This document shows, piece after piece, positions 10,391 to 19,281 of a stretch of DNA of 64,000 nucleotides. The stretch spans positions 23,286,001 through 23,350,000 of the forward strand of contig NC_134152.1 of assembly GCF_033958435.1 (NCBI RefSeq), read 5' to 3'. The DNA is from Carettochelys insculpta. Its lineage: Eukaryota > Chordata > Testudines > Carettochelyidae. Below the pieces are notes generated by a model that saw only the letters and a list, made by a program, of their open reading frames with translations, was not told the DNA's origin and did no database searches. A program made the translations under genes and the position numbers. The stretch's first letter is position 1. The number at the start of each line of letters is the position of its first letter.

Positions 10391-13198
10391 TATAGCAAAA
10401 CAGATACACACACCAGAGAGCTGGGGCAGAAGGGCACCCCTCTGTGGGGGGACAGGGACTGGAGCACTGACTTCTCCCGGCAGCCCCTGTGGGATGCCAG
10501 ATCACCAGCTTCCTGGGGCAGTGCCCTGTGAGGTCCCAGATCCAGAGCGTGGGCATGGCCCAGCAGCCTCCTGCGGGGGCTGGAGAGGCGGGGGCTGCAT
10601 CTGGCTAGGGTCCCGCGACACCGGGGTTGCAGGTAAAGTTCTGTGACTTGGCCAGCTCCCAGTCATGGGGCTGTCCTCAGCCCGGCTCCCCACGGCCCTG
10701 GGGCTGAGAGCTGGCTGGGGCATGGAGCCCTGCCAGCAGCCTGGAAGCCATGGGATTCTGGCCTAGGTGGGGAACCAGCAGCTTTGGCTGTGAGCACTGT
10801 GGAATCCTGCCAGCAGCCCCAGCTGTCAATTAAGGCAGCATTAAAGCCTGCAATGAACTCGTTAATTTTTTAACACATTAATTCTGCCCTGTATTAATTG
10901 CAGGCGTAATTGACAGCCCTAATTACAGCATTTCACTTTTAGATCTTTTCTCTTTCTGTTGACTCATGGGCTTTCAGTCAGTGCTAAAATGTTCGATTGC
11001 TTTGGTTTCCATTGATGTTGCAGAACTTTAGGCTGGATACTGTTTCCATTTAGGCATAAGACCAGATTTTTGACTCTGACCACTTTTGCTCCGGGGATCA
11101 CCCAACAGATGCAGATTTATAATTTCTTTTTGCAGTTAATAAGGTAAATAGACAAGAATTCTCGTCTAGTCAACTGAAGGGTTTTGCTCTAATTTTCTCT
11201 TACTTTTTTCAAAGTTAGGGCCTAACAAGTAAAGTCTATAGAAGTCTTGCTGCTGTCTTCAGTTTATGCAAGGTCAAGCCCTAATTGTGGTGGAGAAGCA
11301 TGGAGGGAGTGAAAGAAAATAGGAAAAACTTACAATATACTAGTCCAAGGGCTTGTCTACACTTGCCCCTGACTTTGAAGGGGACATGGTAATTTGGGTG
11401 ATGGGAGATAGCTAATGAAGTGCTGCAGTGAATATGCAGCATTTCGTTAGGCTAATTCTCCCCTGTGGCAACTTCGAACTTAGACTCTGACAAAGGCTCA
11501 CATCCCCCGGCTGATCTGACTTGTTTTTGTCTCTTTTGATAAGTACTGTTGATACTGGGCCATTTCCACCTTGCTGAATAGATCTTGTCAGCTCTGGCCC
11601 TCCCTCTTACTGGGACCCCACTGTTTAAATACCCCTCTGAAATCACACCCCCACTCATGCATCTGATGAAGCAGGTCTTTGCCCACAAAAGCTTATGCTC
11701 CAAAATATGTTAGCCTATAAGGTGCCACAAGATTTCTTCTTGTTCTCTGTATTCATTTATGAAATTGTTAAGGGAAAAAACTGAGGTCAGACCAAACATC
11801 ATCTTAACTCATAGGTATGGAGGAAAATTAGCGGTATTAAATGTACTTGCCTTTCTTCTTTCAGATCTTGTGGACCTTCTCCATCTATCTTGAATCAGTT
11901 GCTATCCTCCCACAGCTTTTTATGATCAGTAAAACTGGGGAAGCAGAGACCATCACTACTCACTATCTTTTTTTCTTGGGTCTGTACCGTGCCTTGTATC
12001 TAATAAATTGGATTTGGCGCTACTATTTTGAAGGATTCTTTGACCTCATAGCAGTTGTGGCTGGTGTGGTCCAGACCATTCTTTACTGCGACTTCTTCTA
12101 TTTGTATGTTACAAAAGGTAAGTCGTACAGAACTGGCAGCATCGCATTGTATTATAATACCCTAAAATGTCAAGCATGATTAAATTGACCTTTTTTTTTC
12201 TAACTGATTCTCTTTACTGAGGTCAGCAACTTATTACTATTATGTGTGAATTATTACAGTACATTCTTCGGTAGGGCTGGGCCCTTTGAGGGTCTGTCTG
12301 CGCTACAGGTGAAACCATGGTTTTGATGAGACTCTTTGACAAACACTGCATTGTATTAGTTTTAAATATTCACATTGCACCTTTTTCTGGGAACAGTTGT
12401 GTAATTCATGCTTCCTGAACCATGTGGAATAAGGACAGCCATTCCATACTGTCCAAACTGGTAGTATGAGTCTCAGGGCGTAGCTTAATGGAGAATGCCT
12501 TCTGAACAAATTAGATCTGAATGTATTTTATGTTGATCCAAGAAACCATTAACCCTGGAGACTGTTAGCTGTTCTGTCCCGAGTATTTCCCCCCCATCTT
12601 GTCACTCAAAGTTGTATAATTGTGAATCTTACTACTTCTGTGAGGTCCACTGCAATAGATCACTCTCATATTTCCTCTAACATCTTCCATCCAAGTGCAG
12701 TTTTTTCCCATGCATGTGCAGAATAAATATTATGTGCACCAAGGCATGTACAAATGTGCACCAGAACAAATGCAAACATAGCTGTTTGTGCTCTGCTAAT
12801 CAGCTGGGTAGCACTGGAATCTCTCCTGAGGAGCTGAACAGGCTCACTGCTTTTAGGAAATACTGATCACCATTACTGGTTCACAGATAGCATAACCTAG
12901 CTTGGCAAAATTCATGATGTTAGAATTTAAGAATTCCCATGTGTACACAAGAGTGCAGAGCAGAACACTCTTCTTTCCATGTGGTTTCCCAGGAAGTGTA
13001 ATGGCTGGGAGATAAGAGTTAGGAAGACCTGATTATGGAGCATTCCTTACAAGGACGTGATTTTTGTCTCATAAATTGTATTCCTTCATATATATCAACA
13101 GTTTGTCCCTGGATACATTTATGTATTTATTAACTTTTCTCTTTTTTTTTTTTTTTCCCCTAGTACTAAAAGGAAAGAAGCTCAGTTTGCCAGCATAA
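6832..13198 (+). CDS. KDELR2: KDEL ER protein retention receptor 2, exons 2-5 (5' part outside window)
   Basis: KDELR2 is a seven-helix Golgi receptor that binds the C-terminal KDEL signal of escaped ER proteins and returns them in COPI vesicles. Coding exons are 6832-6932, 8288-8446, 11865-12117 and 13164-13198, all with GT-AG junctions. They encode residues 31 (split codon) to 212, the normal family length. The ligand-binding residues Arg47 (TTRYLDL), Glu127, Tyr158 and Arg169 are present, as is the C-terminal KKLSLPA with Ser209, the reported PKA site. Exon 1, with the first 30 residues and His12, is upstream of the window. The protein is almost identical to human KDELR2, and the neighbourhood (DAGLB, then RAC1) supports paralogue 2 over KDELR1 or KDELR3. 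Confidence 0.96.
7262..7400. repeat. Decayed MIR-like SINE
   Basis: The order of words (a gapped cacagataactggcttccc, then cagcagagttagga, then a run like gtcctagtccagcatgctacc) matches the core of mammalian-wide interspersed repeats, which are also found in reptiles. It is old and diverged, in KDELR2 intron 2. Confidence 0.5.
8288..8446 (+). CDS. KDELR2: KDELR2 coding exon 3
   Basis: The exon is 159 bases, phase 0 at both ends, residues 65-117. It encodes [15 protein letters not shown] through VNHDFSPLE. The acceptor is TTTTACTAG and the donor GAG|GTTGGT. Confidence 0.95.
8951..9381. mobile_element. Palindromic MITE (TTCGAA-rich family)
   Basis: The two halves are reverse complements over most of 431 bases: AGCCCCTTCCTTTTGGAAGG near 8966 matches CCTTCCAAAAGGAAGGGGCT near 9346-9365, and AGATGCTAATGAGG near 9010 has its complement near 9310. 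The outermost bases resemble the GGCTGTGTCTACAC end seen elsewhere here. It has no coding capacity and lies in KDELR2 intron 3. Confidence 0.8.
9540..9662 (+). repeat. Dispersed reptile repeat, GAAGAAGTGGGTCTG family
   Basis: It contains CTGAAGAAGTGGGTCTGTC and TTGTTAGTCTTTAAAGTGCT, words that recur at 17589-17855, 38335-38542 and, in a variant, at 58748-58960. The family is very common in turtle genomes; its exact class is not certain. Confidence 0.65.
9866..9892. repeat. (AC)n microsatellite
   Basis: This is an uninterrupted AC dinucleotide run of 27 bases inside the composite element. Confidence 0.95.
9928..10309. mobile_element. MITE of the CTGTCGACAG family, nested in the composite element
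   Basis: GGCTACAGTTATAC at the left end and GCATAACTGTAGCC at the right end are inverted repeats. The interior carries repeated gttgaca, ctgtcgacag and gacaaaac words like those of the copy at 56914-57273. The right flank is TTA. Confidence 0.72.
10319..10384. repeat. (GT)5(AC)28 microsatellite
   Basis: GT repeats (10319-10328) run directly into 56 bases of AC repeats (10329-10384). The junction is self-complementary and the tract could form Z-DNA or a hairpin. Confidence 0.95.
11349..11480 (+). mobile_element. Half of a palindromic MITE
   Basis: It begins GGGCTTGTCTACACTTGC and continues with the ctaatgaag and gaatatgcag words of the TTCGAA family, but the complementary right half is absent. 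Another repeat follows from about 11490. Confidence 0.65.
11490..11752 (+). repeat. Dispersed reptile repeat, GATGAAGCAGGTCTTTGCCC family
   Basis: It contains GCATCTGATGAAGCAGGTCT, AAAGCTTATGCTCC and CCTATAAGGTGCCACAAG, also found at 26873-27032 and, as a foldback, at 58748-58960. It ends about 110 bases before KDELR2 exon 4. Confidence 0.65.
11865..12117 (+). CDS. KDELR2: KDELR2 coding exon 4
   Basis: The acceptor is TCTTTCAG and the donor AAAAG|GTAAGT. The exon encodes residues 118-201 plus one base, with Glu127, Tyr158, Asn165 and Arg169 of the receptor pocket. Confidence 0.95.
12118..13163 (+). other. KDELR2 intron 4, no recognised genes
   Basis: A short fragment near 12285-12320 (gggtctgtctgcgctacagg) resembles the outer end of the local MITEs. 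Otherwise I see only an ordinary intron ending in a long pyrimidine tract before the final exon. Confidence 0.6.
13164..13198 (+). CDS. KDELR2: KDELR2 coding exon 5 and stop
   Basis: A strong polypyrimidine tract ends in CCCCTAG. The exon encodes the cytosolic tail [11 protein letters not shown] and a TAA stop at 13196-13198. Confidence 0.95.
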
Positions 13199-14335
13199 GT
13201 GCCAAAAATCATCACCAGCATCTGTCCTTCCGGATGCTTGGACAGAACAATCCTTACTACAAGCAAAGGCGAAGATGCTTGAGACAGAAAGTCAGGAACA
13301 CAACTCTTTTTAGCACAGATAGTCATCAGTGGCTCTGTAAGAACAGAGGAAAAACAACCAGCGGTTATCTGTTTGATGCATCTTGCCTCTATCTTTTTTA
13401 TTACTGTGTATAAAGATTTTTTACATAAAGAAACTTATACTGTATTAATAAATTCAGTGTGTAGTTTCAATTTGAATAGTTCCAAAAGTGAGGTTTTGTG
13501 AGGTTGTTTATGGCTAGAAATAAGAACAAATTTTTTTTTTTAAATTTTCAAGGATTCTTTCAAATTACTGATTTATTTCAGTGTGCAAACACCTGTAGAC
13601 CTGATGGATGGTAATCATTGTTCTTCCCCTTCATTTCAGTTTTCATTCCACTATATTTATTTTTTTCCCCAAAGATGAATTATATCTGTCAACTTAAATC
13701 TGAACCCACTAATATTTGATGTGAAGTGCTAGTGACCAGTAATCTATGCCATATGCTGATAGGGAACTTTCTATGAAAACATGTCAGTGCCAGTAAGGCT
13801 GGCAGTCATGTTTGCTAAAGTTTTCTCTCTGTGGCTCCTTCCCTTTTAAAAGCAGGCTGTTAAAGGATGTTAGGGAATCCATTCTTGTGGCTACTTGGGT
13901 GAGTGTCATCTGTATCTCTGACCTGTAGGTTAGAGAGGGTGAAATGCTTAGCTGTGTGGTTTAATGTAAACATTTTTGTGGTGTTCTTTATTCAGGAAAA
14001 GATGGTTGAACCGTTTTGGATATAGAGCCCTACTTTCATTAGTAGTAGTATTGTTGCAGCTGTAAGAATGAATTACCCATGATAGTTGTCAATTTCAGTA
14101 ATCTGTTGGTGATCATTTTGAACGTCTTCACTTTTTTTAAGTAATGTCCATGTTCAGTTTCAAGTGGTTTTTGATGTGTCACTTTTGGACAATTAGTATG
14201 ATTTTTATAAACTCTGAAAATCAGCAGCACCAATTCCATTCTTTATATTCTTTAAATGATTCCCATTTTTACTGAGCTGTTGCATGATTTATCCTGTTAC
14301 CATCCTCAATAAACATTTTATTAAATGGTGTAAAT
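13199..14335 (+). other. KDELR2: KDELR2 3' UTR with two poly(A) signals
   Basis: AATAAA occurs at 13447-13452 and again at 14308-14313. The second is followed by a T/G-rich stretch and fits a long 3' UTR of about 1.1 kb. Which signal is used cannot be told from sequence. Confidence 0.7.
14308..14313 (+). terminator. Distal KDELR2 poly(A) signal AATAAA
   Basis: This canonical hexamer is followed within 40 bases by a GT-rich stretch (ggtgtaaattgtatc). A proximal alternative lies at 13447-13452. Confidence 0.65.
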
Positions 14336-17069
14336 TGTATCTTTTATGTTCTTAAATTATGGTTTTGTATCATCCTGTCTGGATGAACAGTTGTGGTAAC
14401 AGATGGTTGTTAATTTCATTGTTGCCGTATTAGTGTTTGTGGGGGAAAAATAGATCTTTTATCTTTAAATACAGAAATATCTTAGTATGAATATTTTATT
14501 CCCCCTTTTAAGAATATTTTCTAAATCTGTTGCTGTGCTAAATTGAATTTCGAATCGTGACAGAGAAGATGATTGGATCAGACACACAGGAGGTGTGGAT
14601 GGTTTAGTATTTTGGATAGTGGATTGGGACTCTTAAAGACCTGTGGTGAATTCTTGGCTCATACTTTGTGTATGAACTTGGGTAAGTGATTTAATGTACT
14701 CTGTCCCTTACAAAGGGTGGTGCTAGGCTAAAATCCAGTAATGACTGTGAGGTGTTCAGATACTTTAAGTACCAAAATAAGTGCCTGGATAGCTTTTGTA
14801 TTATTATTATTATTATTATTATTATTGACCTGCATTTGGTTAACTTGTATGTCCTGTATGGGGCCCTTTATTTCCCTCACCGATGTTCCACCTAGCTTCA
14901 AATTTAAATGATTGTTTTTCAGCTATCAACCCAACTATTAGAAGCACTTCTGTATTCTCACTCCTAGCCAGCTAGTCTGACTTTCTTTTCCCACATTTTG
15001 TTTATTTTATATGGTATTTTGTGTATTTCTCTTCACACTTATGTCATCCCCAATTCCCCTTTAGTTCCCTAATGTTTTCTTCTCACCTATTTTCAATATC
15101 TTTTGTAAACCTACTGTCTCTAACCAACATCTTTGGTGAAAAATGTGTTTTCCTCATTAATGTCAGAAATTGTTTTGATCCTAAGTGTAACCCATAAATG
15201 GAACTTAAATTTCTCATGAGTATCTCCCTCTCTGAGGTAGTCATATCTGTAAGTAGAAAGACTGTTTCCTGAGGTCTGTACAGGAATTGTGGTTTGGGTT
15301 TGTTTTTTTTTTTTCCTGTGTACATATCCTGCTTTAGGTGAGGTGAACATGGGATGTTATTGAACACACAAAAATTAAATTAAAAGAACATTATTAAGGT
15401 TTTCTTAGTCCCCTCCTTCATTCCTTACGCATGTCCAACTTATGCAACAAATGAAGCAGGAGTCCTACAGACAGGTTTTTTCACAATTGAGTCATCCTTA
15501 GCTTAGCTCCATTCTGTGAATTGAATGAGAGTAGGGGAAAATAGTTTGCAATTTATGTAATTAAAGGCTGTGATAAATTCATATCCACAAGGAGGCTAAA
15601 TTAAGATTGCACAGGCTCCCTTCATTCTGGCATTTCCTGACTTTTGAATGCTTGACTTCTATGTGCAGTATTAATGTTCTTTTAACATTTTTGTGTGTGT
15701 AATTTTATATCTTATTAAAGAACAGACTTGTGCGCCGTCCTGATGTGTGTCTATACTGCACTGTAAACCTGGGTCTGCAGGACCCAGGCTTGTAGACTTG
15801 GTGTTTGAGTTCATGCTGGACTACCTGGTCTTACAATTGTTGGACGAGCAGAGCCATGCTAACATGTCCAGACTATATTATGCAGGTGTTCTGACTCAGG
15901 GTTGTGGCTTAAGCTGCATCCAGAGTGCAGAATAACAGGCCTTGAACCCCAGTCACAGTGGAACTTGGGGACTGACTTATCTATGTCACTTTCTAAGGGT
16001 ACCCAAGGTTGTGAGGCACATCACCACTATGTGCCTTTAGTATGACAGTCTTGGTTCTACTTGCTTTGGATCTGGTCCCTGAAACCAACAGCCTGTAGCA
16101 GAATTAATACCATTTTCCAGGCCTCTGCAGACATCAGTCTCTCTGCACAGGTAGTGACAAGCAAACACCAACCACCATAAACTTGAAACATTCCCTGCCA
16201 TGTCCAGCCACTTATCCCTAAAATATTCACAGTTACGAGGCCCATTAGTCCCAAAGGAAAAGGATACCCCTGCTTGTAAAATTCAATTCATGGCCAGCGC
16301 TTTGCTTAACATCATACTACTGAGATGTCTGCATAGTGAAAACAAGAATTTTTTTTCAGCCAAGCATGGCTGAGACCCTGCTTTCATGAATGGAAGTGGA
16401 AGAAGCCTGATGTAGTCTTTGCCTTACCCCCAAAAGTCATTGTCTTGGCTCAGACAGGTTAAAACGAGTGGCTTTTTTTTTTTCTTTTTCTGTGTGCTCC
16501 TTTCTTGTGGAGTTCACATTAATTTGTTACCATTTGATTTTGTGTGTATACAATGATTAATTTTCAGACTGACAAACGCATTTCTTACTTGCAATCTGAA
16601 GGAACTGGTTTAAGGTATGTCACCTTTTGTAGACCTGTTTTCTATCTTACATGGTTAAGCCTGTGATTTTTCTAGCACAGATTCAAACTCCTCCCAGGAG
16701 CCTGGGTGGGGCATGGCCTTGGTACCAGCAGCAGGAGTTGCCCTGCACTCGCTGGCAGTGGTGGGAGCAGAGCAACACAGCTGTAGCTGGCTCTGCTCCC
16801 CCACTTGTTCCCAGCTTCACTCAGTTTCCCATGGGTGAGTGCAAGGGGCAGTCCACCTCTCTCTGGAGTGATGCTGTCTGGGACCTAGAGAAATGGAGTC
16901 ACGTTGATCCACTTTCCCTTGCCACGGCTGATGAATACAGGGGGCCTGAGACCTGCTGCAGGCACCAGGCCCTCTCGTTAGTCTCTAAGGCTGCCCAGAG
17001 GCTTTGACCCCTTGCCCCTCCCACCCATGACATTTGGGGGGGTTGTGTGCCCCCTCAGGCTACTCATGC
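14336..17069. other. KDELR2-DAGLB intergenic stretch
   Basis: No gene was found on either strand. It holds an (ATT)n run at 14801-14826, a possible diverged MITE starting near 15741 (GTGTGTCTATACTGCACTG), and a GC-rich repeat-like stretch at about 16670-17060 without a coding signature. Short frames here are chance. Confidence 0.6.
14801..14826. repeat. (ATT)n microsatellite
   Basis: This is a perfect trinucleotide run of 26 bases. Confidence 0.95.
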
Positions 17070-17079
17070 ATTGCCTCTG

Positions 17080-18240
17080 CTTTGTAGATCTTTGTAATCT
17101 TCCTGGAATTTATATCAGTACTGTATCGCCTACAAATTTTGCCACCTCGCTATCAACCCTCATTTGTAGATCATTTATGAATATGTTGAATAGGACTGGT
17201 CCCAGAACTGAGCTGGGGATATCACTATTTACTTCTCTGTTCTGAAAGCTGGCTGTTTATACACATAGCAACTTACTTAGTTTGAGCCTTTGGTGAGGAG
17301 CCTTGTCAAAGACTTTCTGAAAATTTAAGTACACTAAATCCACTGGGTCCCACTTGTCCATGTGCTTGTTGACCCCCCCCACCAAAGAAGCCTAACTGAT
17401 TAGGCATGATTTTCTTTTACAAAAATCATGGTGCCTCTTCTCACAACAAATTTTGTTCATCTGTATGTCTGGCTGTATTTACTATAATTTCAGTCACTTT
17501 GCCTGGCCTCTATTTGCTGGAATTACCTCTTGTGCCTCTTCTAGGCATTTTATACAGAAGCAGATTTAAATGACAGGTTAGAGACTAGTAACAGAGAGGA
17601 AGCCGTGCTAGTCTATACACTATCAAAACAAAAAGCAGTCAAGTAGCACTTTAAAGACTAGCAAAATAGTTTATTAGGTGAGCTATCATGGGACAGACCC
17701 ACTTCTTCAGACCATAGCCAGACCAGAACAGACTCAATATTTAAGGCACGGAGAACCAAAAACAGTAAGCAAGGAGGACAAATCAGAAAAAGATAATCAA
17801 GGTGAGCAAATCAGAGAGTGGAGGGGTGGGGGGAAGGTCAAGAATTAGATTGAGCCTAGGGTTAGTACTGTAATTTCACATTTGAGTTCCTTCAGAACTT
17901 TTGCGTGAGTATCATCTGGTCCTGGTGACGTATTGCTTTTCTTCAATTTGTTCCAAAACCACCTCTAACACCTCAATCTGGGATAGTGCCTTAGATTTTT
18001 TTCACAGAAAAAGAAGGGCTGAGGCTTGGGAATCTCCCTCAGATCATCAGCCTTGAAGCCTGTTGCCAACAAATACTCCCGTGCATACTCCTTCAAAATC
18101 TTGATCAGCCAGCGACCCCACCGATTTGTTTAGCAGACTTACTGCTTCTGATGTACTTAAATTATTTTACTATTACTTTGTGAGTCCTTGTCTATTTTAT
18201 TCTGCAAATTCTTGTTTGGGCCTTAACTACATTTTTAGAT
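17080..18240 (-). mobile_element. CR1 LINE fragment (reverse transcriptase region), interrupted
   Basis: On the minus strand 17080-17220 reads as CR1 RT: SVLGPVLFNIFINDL, then KFVGDTVLI, the place of the catalytic FADD box, here degraded to FVGD. 17280-17350 reads VYLNFQKVFDKAPHQRL, the RT block before it. The CR1 similarity resumes at 17860-18240 after a 267-base insertion. There are many frame breaks and the copy is dead. Confidence 0.85.
17589..17855 (-). mobile_element. Dispersed repeat inserted into the CR1 copy
   Basis: The block from TAACAGAGAGG to TTGAGC is absent from CR1 and carries AGTAGCACTTTAAAGACTAG and GGGACAGACCCACTTCTTC, the reverse complement of the family at 9540-9662. A short CTAG occurs on both sides (17585-17588 and 17856-17859) and may be a target duplication. 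Confidence 0.75.
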
Positions 18241-18476
18241 GTCACTGAATAGGTTTGCAGCAGGGGAAATGGAGGTTAGCTCCTAGGCGAAATTGTAGTG
18301 ATGTGAGCCCTGGGGCGGTGATAGCACGGTAGGTATTATCTGTGAGGTATTATCATATGACAGTAACATTGCCAGCTGGTTTGTCTGCCAGGGGGCAGTA
18401 TCCTAGGCTACAGGACGGTCTCAAGTGCTTCACCTAGCTACAGGGAATCGTCCTCCTGTCAGCACCATAGAGCTCC

Positions 18477-18486
18477 GCGCATGCGC
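18477..18486. promoter_or_regulatory. NRF1-type site GCGCATGCGC
   Basis: This is a perfect palindromic match to the NRF1 core. Two weaker relatives (GCACATGCGCG and ACATGCGCGG) follow 67 and about 153 bases downstream. Confidence 0.65.
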
Positions 18487-18530
18487 GTACACGCTAAAAG
18501 GGCGCCGACGAGGGGGCGTGGCACCCCCAG

Positions 18531-18542
18531 GCGGCCATCTTG
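18531..18542 (-). promoter_or_regulatory. YY1-type site
   Basis: GCGGCCATCTTG is the reverse complement of CAAGATGGCCGC, the classic YY1 motif of CpG promoters. Confidence 0.55.
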
Positions 18543-19186
18543 TGCACATGCGCGTTGCCGGTCGAAGGGCGGAGAAAGCCCAGAATCCGTGCGCTTCCCT
18601 ATCATTCTGAAACGGGCAGTCGCATGTACACATGCGCGGAGGAGGCTGGGTGAATGTGTGCACGGGACGATTCGAAGGGCTTACGCTGCGTGCTTGCGTC
18701 ATGGCGTTCCGTTTTTGCGTAATCCCCTTCGGGCAGGTGACGTTTTGTCAGAGGAGAGGCGCTAGGGCTTTTCTGGTGCGGGGGCGGAGAGGCGGCGGCA
18801 GAAGGAGCGTCGTGTTTTGAGGGCCTGGGGGCATCGCAGGGTTGTTCGGAGGCAGGCGGGTGGAAGGCGGGCAGCCCGGCTGAGGCTGGGCGTTGCGGTT
18901 GGGGCGGGAGGGCCGGCATTCAGGCCGGGGAAGTGGTTCGGTGCAGCTCTCCTGAGGTGGAGCTGGCCTGGGGCCAGGCCTGGGGACTGTCCTCCAGGAA
19001 CAGGGGCTGCCCTAGGGCAGGCAAGGGGGGCAGCTAGGTAGCTCGTGGGTAGAGAGCAGTTATCTGGGGCATGGGGGGCAGTTTGGGTAAGAGGCAGCTC
19101 CCTGCTTTCGTGAGGGTTAGAGGGGTGTGTGACCTTACGTTGCCTCCTGCAGGAGGGGCGGGCCCCGCGCTGGCAGCCTCCCCAAG

Positions 19187-19281
19187 ATGCCGGGAATGGT
19201 GATATTTGGGAGACGCTGGGCTATCGCTAGCGATGACTTTGTTTTTCCTGGAGCCTTCGAACTTTTCATCAGAGTGATCTG
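19187..19281 (+). CDS. DAGLB: DAGLB coding exon 1
   Basis: The ATG sits in CAAGATGCCG, and the exon encodes [18 protein letters not shown] onward to RVI plus two bases of a Trp codon. The donor is CTG|GTAAGA. Confidence 0.95.

Larger units (their letters stand above)
9729..10919. mobile_element. Composite DNA transposon with TA-flanked ends and internal insertions
   Basis: The ends GGGCTGTCAAGGAATTA (9729) and TAATTGACAGCCC (to 10919) are inverted repeats, each flanked outside by TA. Just inside both ends are ATTAATTGCG- and TTAATTGCAG-type words in opposite orientation. The interior holds two CA-repeat tracts, a GC-rich stretch at about 10420-10830 and a complete second element at 9928-10309. 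Confidence 0.65.
18460..19186 (+). promoter_or_regulatory. DAGLB: CpG-rich promoter and 5' UTR region of DAGLB
   Basis: CpG density rises sharply from about 18460 to 19060 in otherwise CpG-poor DNA and abuts the DAGLB start codon at 19187. There is no obvious TATA box. Candidate sites are NRF1-type words at 18477-18486, 18544-18554 and 18630-18639, a YY1-type GCGGCCATCTTG at 18531-18542, and a CRE-like TGACGT near 18738. The transcription start cannot be placed exactly. Confidence 0.78.

Noticed and set aside
9679..10646. Frames with TH, CV or similar dipeptide runs
   Set aside because: They are translations of the CA/GT microsatellites and the elements around them.
13069..13326. Minus-strand frame over KDELR2 exon 5
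   Set aside because: It is antisense to a confirmed coding exon and its 3' UTR, with no domain of its own.
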